DNA from: DATMXT01 sp035560415
Lineage (GTDB): Bacteria; Bacillota; Clostridia; Oscillospirales; Feifaniaceae
DNA: 9,822 nucleotides
Assembly (NCBI GenBank): GCA_035560415.1
Contig: DATMZG010000038.1
Location: forward strand, 1-9,822
Reading direction: 5' to 3'
Part shown: positions 6,095 through 9,822 of the stretch, in pieces
How positions within the stretch are numbered: the stretch's first letter is position 1
How the letters are laid out: each line of letters opens with the position of its first letter
Position numbers and translations under genes: made by a program
Notes under the pieces: generated by a model
The model's input: only the letters and a program-made list of their open reading frames with translations
Databases searched by the model: none
Told to the model about the DNA's origin: nothing

Positions 6095-7867
6095 TTATTT
6101 TGCCGCGCTTGCGGCGCTGATGCCGGCGATGCGGCCGAACACCATGCAGTCGGTGATCGCGTTGCCGCCGACGCGGTATACGCCGTGGATGCCGCCGGTC
6201 ACTTCGCCCGCGGCGTAGAGCCCCTCAATCGGGCTGCCGTCCGCGCCGATGACCTGGGCTGTGGAGTTGATTTTGAGCCCGCCCATCGTATAGTGGACCT
6301 GCACATGCCGCTCGGCGGCGTAGAAGGGCCCGACCTCGATGGTGTTGCCGAGGGTGGTACGGCCGAAGGCATCGGCGGTCTCGCCCTTTGCGACGGGGTT
6401 GTAAGCCTCGACGGTTTTGACGAGGTTTGCACCGTCGACGCCGATTTTGCCGGCCAGCTCTTCGAGGGTCTCGCCGGCGAAGAGGGTGCCGTTGTCGAGC
6501 ATTTTCTGAATCGACTCGGTGACTTCGCCGACTGTGCGGCTGTCGTAAATCATGTAGCAATTGCTGTTTGTCTGCGCATAGATGGCAGCGTTGAGGTCCT
6601 CGGCCTTGCCGTCCTCATCAAAGAACCGGTTGCCCTCGGCATTGACGAAAATGGCGTTTTTGATATCCCGCGTCGCCCCGGTGCGGGAGAGGATGCTCTT
6701 GATGTACTCCATGCCGATAAGCTCTGCGCCGACGGCCTGCCCCATGACAATGCCGTCGCCGGTCGCGCCGGGATGGGCGTAGTAGTCGGCGTTGTCCGGA
6801 ATCATCTTGTCATACGAGCGGGCCATGTCGGGATTGCCGGCAAAGCCGCCGGTGGCCATGACGACGCTTGCAGCCGAAATCTCATAGCGAATGCCGTCCG
6901 CGGCGTTTTCCGCCACGACGCCAATGACCTTGCCGGCCTCGTCCTGCATCAGTTCAACGCCCTTGGTGTTCAGCAGAATCTGCGCGCCGTAGTTTTCTGT
7001 GGCCGACTTCTGCAGCGCCTTGACGTAGACGTCGCCCAAAGCCCCGGTGGCCCCCTCGGGCTTTATCGGGAGATGGGTGCGCGGAAAGCTGCAGTCGGGC
7101 TTGGTCTGCACTTCGTCGCTCCAGACGAGTCCGTTTTGGCCGAGCCAGGTCATGGCGTCATTTGCGCTGGTGCACAGGGTGGTGATGAGCTCAAGGTCTC
7201 CCTTGCCGCCGCTGCGCGCATAGATGTCGTCAATGTAGACCTGCTGGCTGTCCTCGGTGATGCCGGCCGCCTTCTGCTGCTCGGTGCCGGCCACCAGCAT
7301 GAGGCCGGAAGAAAGACTCATGGCGCCGCCGACGTCGGGCATTTTTTCAAGCACGATGACCTTGGCGCCGTTTTCGCCGGCAGACACCGCCGCCGCAAGG
7401 CCCGCGCCGCCGGCGCCGATGATGACAACGTCGGTCTCCAGCGTCTGGGTCTCAAGCGGAGTCTCCTCACTGGGCCCGCCCTGCTTTAAAAGCTCCGGGT
7501 CGCCGCCGGCCTGCCGCACACAGTCCTCCACTGCGGCAAGTATGGCCTTGCTCGTGTTGGTTGCGCCGGTCACCGCGTCGACCGCCAGGGTCTGCCCGGC
7601 GACAATCGCCTCGGGAATCTGCGCGATGGGGGGGTCCGAAATGCCGGCGGTCTCGCTGTGCTCCTTGACCGTGACCGACACAATGGCGTCCTTTGAAAAG
7701 ACCGTTTCAACTGTGACGGCCGCGTTGTTCCCCTGGGCCGACGCCGTGTAGGTGCCCTCTTTGTAGAGCTCGGCTGCCTCTCCCGGCCCCGTCTGCTGTG
7801 CGCACCCGGCCGCCAGGATGGCGAGCGCGAGCACCAGCGCAAATAGCGCTTTTGTCCTGTTTTTCAT
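6095..7867 (-). CDS. Lipoprotein FMN-/FAD-dependent reductase of the fumarate/urocanate reductase family
   Basis: This 590-residue, membrane-anchored extracellular flavoprotein probably reduces an unsaturated carboxylic acid as an electron acceptor. A lipoprotein signal ends in the lipobox LAAGC (lipidated Cys22). An FMN-binding domain (about 35-118) carries TGATNTS (100-106), where ApbE would attach FMN to the threonine. The FAD domain starts with the nucleotide-binding GAGGAG (151-156) and ends in GNAITDCMVFGRIAG. Retained family residues are His525 (HYTMGG) and Arg565 (YRVGGN), which by homology to Shewanella flavocytochrome c3 clamp one carboxylate. The HPT...TE segment and the proton-donor Arg402 have no visible counterpart (Ala422 occupies the Arg position in my alignment), so fumarate itself is an unlikely substrate. 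There is no CXXCH heme motif; electrons would arrive through flavins, as in flavin-based extracellular electron transfer. The start has AAGGAGG (7879-7873) 5 nt upstream. It is divergent from an AraC regulator, its likely sensor. Confidence 0.9.
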   Translation of the reverse strand: MKNRTKALFALVLALAILAAGCAQQTGPGEAAELYKEGTYTASAQGNNAAVTVETVFSKDAIVSVTVKEHSETAGISDPPIAQIPEAIVAGQTLAVDAVTGATNTSKAILAAVEDCVRQAGGDPELLKQGGPSEETPLETQTLETDVVIIGAGGAGLAAAVSAGENGAKVIVLEKMPDVGGAMSLSSGLMLVAGTEQQKAAGITEDSQQVYIDDIYARSGGKGDLELITTLCTSANDAMTWLGQNGLVWSDEVQTKPDCSFPRTHLPIKPEGATGALGDVYVKALQKSATENYGAQILLNTKGVELMQDEAGKVIGVVAENAADGIRYEISAASVVMATGGFAGNPDMARSYDKMIPDNADYYAHPGATGDGIVMGQAVGAELIGMEYIKSILSRTGATRDIKNAIFVNAEGNRFFDEDGKAEDLNAAIYAQTNSNCYMIYDSRTVGEVTESIQKMLDNGTLFAGETLEELAGKIGVDGANLVKTVEAYNPVAKGETADAFGRTTLGNTIEVGPFYAAERHVQVHYTMGGLKINSTAQVIGADGSPIEGLYAAGEVTGGIHGVYRVGGNAITDCMVFGRIAGISAASAAK

Positions 7868-7880
7868 AATTTCCTCCTTG

Positions 7881-7898
7881 TCGCAAACTGGGTTGCGA
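7881..7898. promoter_or_regulatory. Inverted repeat upstream of the reductase, possible operator
   Basis: TCGCAA, six bases, TTGCGA lies immediately upstream of the reductase ribosome-binding site in the 184-bp gap between the reductase and the AraC gene. It could bind a regulator or form a weak RNA hairpin. I found no convincing -35/-10 pair for either gene in this gap. Confidence 0.3.
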
Positions 7899-8051
7899 AA
7901 AACTAAGTTCCATTATCCTATAACGGAGGGTATCAAACAGTGGCAGAAGATAAGGTTTTATGTGGCATCAGATAAGAAAGTCCATATTTTTTTGATCAAG
8001 AATGGCGCATTATGCTGTTTTCCTGTATACTTCTCTAAAGGGGTGAGCACT

Positions 8052-9053
8052 TTGGAGGGCGAAGAGCTGCAAAAGCTGATGGAATGGTACAAGGGGTATT
8101 GCGCGAAGAACAACGACTTTCGAGAACAGATGGACCGCCGCGCGAAAGACGACCCGAGCTTCATTTACAACATGGACAAGCACGTCGGCACCGACATGCT
8201 GATGATCCGCCACAACCCCGCCAACGAGAGCAAAATCCCGCACAGTCACACCTGTTTTGTCCTGATGTACATGTATTCCGGTAGCTGTGCCACGATGGTC
8301 AACCGGAAAGAAGTTCATCTCGGGGAAGGGGACTTCATCGTCCTCAATCCCAACGTGCAGCACTACAACGCGGTCGGCGCGCCGGACGACATTCTCTTCC
8401 ACTGCAACCTGAACACGTCACTGATGTGTCACACAATTTTGCCGCTGGTGTCGAGCGACATCCTTTTGTCGGGCTTTTTTTCAGGTTTTCTGACCAACAA
8501 CAGCCTGAACGATTACATCCTCTTTTCGGGCTGCGAGACGCCCGGCATCCGGGAGCTGTTCACGCAGATGCTGACGGTGTACGCGCAGCGTCAGCCGAGC
8601 TACCAGAGCGTGCTGCGCTGTCAGCTTGGCCTGCTGCTGGTGATGCTTGCCAGTCAAAAGCGCCTGAAGTCCGGCGCCGCGACCCCGCAGCACCACAATG
8701 TGCGCATCAACGCCATCATCGACTATATCAACGCCAACTATACCGGCGTCACCTTGAAGCGGGTGTCGGAATACTTCCACTACCACCCGAATTACCTCTC
8801 TGCCCTGATTCGGGAGCAGACCGGCAAGAGCTTCACGGACCTGCTCAAAGACCACCGGCTAACCCAGGCCTGTATGCTGCTGCAAAACTCGGAGCTCTCA
8901 ATCGAGGAGGCCGCGCTCAGTGTCGGCTATAAGGACAAGAGCAGCTTTTATCGGGCCTATAAGCGCAAGTTCGGCGTGGCGCCGCGCACCGGAAACCCAC
9001 ACGTTGGAGCAATGATGAGCGAAATGGCGCACAAGGTCAATAACCCTCGGTAA
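8052..9053 (+). CDS. AraC-family transcriptional regulator with N-terminal cupin domain
   Basis: A cytoplasmic ligand-responsive regulator of about 333 residues. Numbered from TTG 8052, residues about 52-112 form an AraC-type cupin with an HSH pair (64, 66) and a typical GEGDFIVLNPNVQH segment. A helical linker follows, then the C-terminal AraC DNA-binding domain (about 218-314) with two helix-turn-helices: one around VTLKRVSEYFHYHPNYLSALIREQTG, the second ending in the family motif SIEEAALSVGYKDKSSFYRAYKRKFG. The normal 'GxxPxxYR' ending is altered to GVAPRTG, and about 20 extra residues follow. The start is uncertain: TTG 8052 has AAAGGGG (8037-8043) 8 nt upstream; GTG 8043 is in frame but overlaps that site; ATG 8079 has no properly spaced site. 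The reading frame stays open upstream to 7818, inside the divergent reductase gene, but that part does not look like an AraC protein. It is divergent from the reductase and probably activates it on sensing its substrate (inference). Confidence 0.88.
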   Translation: MEGEELQKLMEWYKGYCAKNNDFREQMDRRAKDDPSFIYNMDKHVGTDMLMIRHNPANESKIPHSHTCFVLMYMYSGSCATMVNRKEVHLGEGDFIVLNPNVQHYNAVGAPDDILFHCNLNTSLMCHTILPLVSSDILLSGFFSGFLTNNSLNDYILFSGCETPGIRELFTQMLTVYAQRQPSYQSVLRCQLGLLLVMLASQKRLKSGAATPQHHNVRINAIIDYINANYTGVTLKRVSEYFHYHPNYLSALIREQTGKSFTDLLKDHRLTQACMLLQNSELSIEEAALSVGYKDKSSFYRAYKRKFGVAPRTGNPHVGAMMSEMAHKVNNPR

Positions 9054-9123
9054 TCCAAGATATGCAAAGGGCACACCTGAAATAAACCCCTAAGCCGGTA
9101 TATAAGATCGCCTTACCCGCAAA

Positions 9124-9165
9124 AATAAAAAGCCCTGTAACCGTACGGTTACAGGGCTTTTTATT
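9124..9165. terminator. Perfect 42-bp palindromic terminator after the AraC gene
   Basis: Bases 9124-9165 are a perfect palindrome centred at 9144/9145. As RNA they give a stem of about 19 bp with a GTAC loop, flanked by A and T runs on both sides, so it should act in both directions. The plus-strand T run (CTTTTTATT) makes it the terminator of the AraC gene, whose stop is about 70 nt earlier. Its central 24 bases differ from the terminator at 43-76 at a single position. Confidence 0.85.
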
Positions 9166-9179
9166 GTAGAGAAAAACCG

Positions 9180-9192
9180 CTCGCCTAGCGAG
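9180..9192. repeat. IS200-type left-end hairpin
   Basis: CTCGC-CTA-GCGAG forms a 5-bp stem with a 3-nt loop, followed by a stretch (9205-9224) that recurs in degenerate form at 9742-9761. Single-strand hairpins of this kind are the TnpA recognition sites in the family. Confidence 0.6.
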
Positions 9193-9195
9193 TCG

Positions 9196-9600
9196 TTGAA
9201 AAAAGCCTACGGCGATGAGGTTGAAAGAAAGCTCCCTTTGCTAATATGGAGGCGCGGTCAGCCAACTGCACAACAAAGTGAGTGGAAAGGAGTGAAGATC
9301 ATAGAGGCAGAAGCCTGTGCAGATCACATCCACATACTGGTGGAGATACCGCCAAAGATAGCAGTGTCGAGTTTTATGGGATATTTGAAAGGGAAGAGCA
9401 GCACAATGCTGTATGAGCAATTTGGCGAGCCAAAGTACAAGTACCGCCACCGAGAATTCTGGTGTCGGGGGTACTATGTGGACACAACGGGGAAAAATAC
9501 AGGCCGAATTGCGGAGTATATCAAGAGCCAGTTGAAAGAAGATTGGCTGGGCGAGCAAATGGCAATGAGTGAAGCAGGCTTGTTTACGGGCGGCAAGTAA
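9196..9600 (+). pseudogene. tnpA: IS200/IS605 Y1 transposase TnpA, 5'-deleted
   Basis: The open frame of 134 codons matches the Y1 (HUH) transposase family only from about residue 29 (EWKGVKIIEAEA) onward. It keeps the HUH pair in DHIHILV (His44, His46), the FMGYLKGKSS helix, FWCRGYYVDT, and the YxxxQ motif EYIKSQ (Tyr108 nucleophile, Gln112). Intact members are about 150 residues and begin with a WxCKYHIVFxPKYRR strand-helix, which is absent here. In its place the frame runs into left-end DNA and its only upstream start is a TTG (9196) just after the end hairpin. The first 40-50 codons were therefore probably lost by an internal deletion. Loss of the first beta strand of the small catalytic fold should inactivate it, although the catalytic residues survive. 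Confidence 0.8.
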
Positions 9601-9613
9601 CAGACCGCGTATT

Positions 9614-9628
9614 ACACGTTTAACGTGT
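9614..9628. repeat. Short inverted repeat in the IS right end
   Basis: ACACGTT-T-AACGTGT has perfect 7-bp arms around one base and begins 13 nt after the transposase stop codon. It may be a subterminal hairpin of the element or a weak stem-loop at the transcript end. Confidence 0.45.
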
Positions 9629-9652
9629 TGCGAGGGAGCCCGCATATGAAGA

Positions 9653-9681
9653 ACCCCCGGCTTCGCCGGGGGTCTCTTTTT
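9653..9681 (+). terminator. Right-end hairpin of the IS, also an intrinsic terminator
   Basis: ACCCCCGG pairs with CCGGGGGT around CTTCG, followed by TCTCTTTTT. It fits both roles usual for IS200-like right ends: a TnpA-binding hairpin and a rho-independent terminator that insulates the host from transcripts. Confidence 0.75.
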
Positions 9682-9716
9682 GTATTTCAGATACGAGGCC
9701 TTTTTCTAAAAAAATA

Positions 9717-9812
9717 CTGGCTAGGCGTGTGGTAAAAGAAAGCCTAAGGCGATCAGGTCGAGGTACCTACTTATGAAGCCCCCCAGCTAAGCCGAGGGAT
9801 CCCTTTAATGTA
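9717..9812. mobile_element. Transposase-less IS200-type relic (left-end-like joined to right-end-like)
   Basis: Bases 9717-9761 resemble the left end of the neighbouring IS (9180-9224). The stretch GCCTAAGGCGATCAGGTCGA (9742-9761) matches 17 of 20 positions of 9205-9224, and the preceding 29 bases match at about 20 positions. It is followed within about 10 bp by a degenerate right-end-like hairpin (9779-9798) after TTATGAAG, comparable to ATATGAAG at 9644-9651. There is no room for a transposase. This is what an internally deleted, non-autonomous IS200/IS605 derivative would look like. Confidence 0.55.
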
Positions 9813-9822
9813 ACTTCCATAT

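Larger units (their letters stand above)
9180..9681 (+). mobile_element. Degraded IS200/IS605-family insertion sequence
   Basis: The element carries a subterminal left-end hairpin (9180-9192), a Y1-type transposase remnant (to 9600), an inverted repeat at 9614-9628 and a strong right-end hairpin (9653-9673). This is the layout of IS200-like elements, which transpose as single strands, recognise subterminal hairpins and lack terminal inverted repeats. Exact ends are not defined, because these elements make no target duplication. A transposase with a 5' deletion suggests the copy cannot move by itself. Confidence 0.75.

Noticed and set aside
6185..7489. Long open frame (434 codons) on the plus strand opposite the flavin reductase
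   Set aside because: The translation has no recognisable domain and lies fully antisense to a clear gene; in GC-rich DNA strong codon bias opens such shadow frames.
9054..9123. Possible small gene or IS remnant (ACCCCTAAGCCGGT) between the AraC stop and its terminator
   Set aside because: No open frame with a ribosome site is visible, and the short match to IS right-end hairpins is too weak to support.
9241..9645. Minus-strand 134-codon frame opposite the transposase
   Set aside because: It has no known family features and is antisense to the clearly conserved TnpA sequence.

Overview
The window looks like a piece of a GC-rich anaerobic Bacillota (Clostridia-type) chromosome. The reasons are a very large S-layer-homology (SLH) surface protein with GLUG and InlB-type repeats, a lipoprotein flavin reductase of the extracellular-respiration kind, strong Shine-Dalgarno sites (AAGGAGG), sigma-A-like promoters, and an IS200/IS605 remnant. 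This is inference; no rRNA, tRNA or species marker is present.

Layout: (1) 43-76, an intrinsic terminator. (2) 99-5222, minus strand, a 1,707-residue secreted, SLH-anchored surface protein built from two copies of a module (N-terminal cap, GLUG repeat array, InlB B-repeats). (3) 5223-5359, a compact divergent control region with two promoters that face each other across stacked palindromes. (4) 5360-5986, plus strand, a TetR-family repressor probably starting at GTG. (5) 6034-6074, a strong terminator. (6) 6095-7867, minus strand, a lipoprotein with an FMN-binding domain followed by a fumarate/urocanate-reductase-type FAD domain. (7) 7868-8051, a second divergent intergenic region. (8) 8052-9053, plus strand, an AraC-family regulator with an N-terminal cupin domain. 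(9) 9124-9165, a perfect palindromic terminator whose core nearly matches the one at 43-76. (10) 9180-9681, an IS200/IS605-type element with a 5'-deleted transposase, followed at 9717-9812 by a short transposase-less relic carrying left-end-like and right-end-like pieces.

The four genes form two divergent regulator/target pairs: TetR with the SLH protein, and AraC with the flavin reductase. Both targets act outside the membrane. The reductase has the family's flavin-binding motifs and half of the dicarboxylate clamp. From a remembered alignment it lacks the residues that hold the other carboxylate and the catalytic proton-donor arginine of fumarate reductase. It is therefore probably a respiratory reductase for some other substrate, with the AraC protein as its likely sensor. 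No complete novel multi-gene system is evident. The most interesting points are the altered active site, the face-to-face promoter/operator region, the repeated terminator palindrome and the tandem IS200-type relics.
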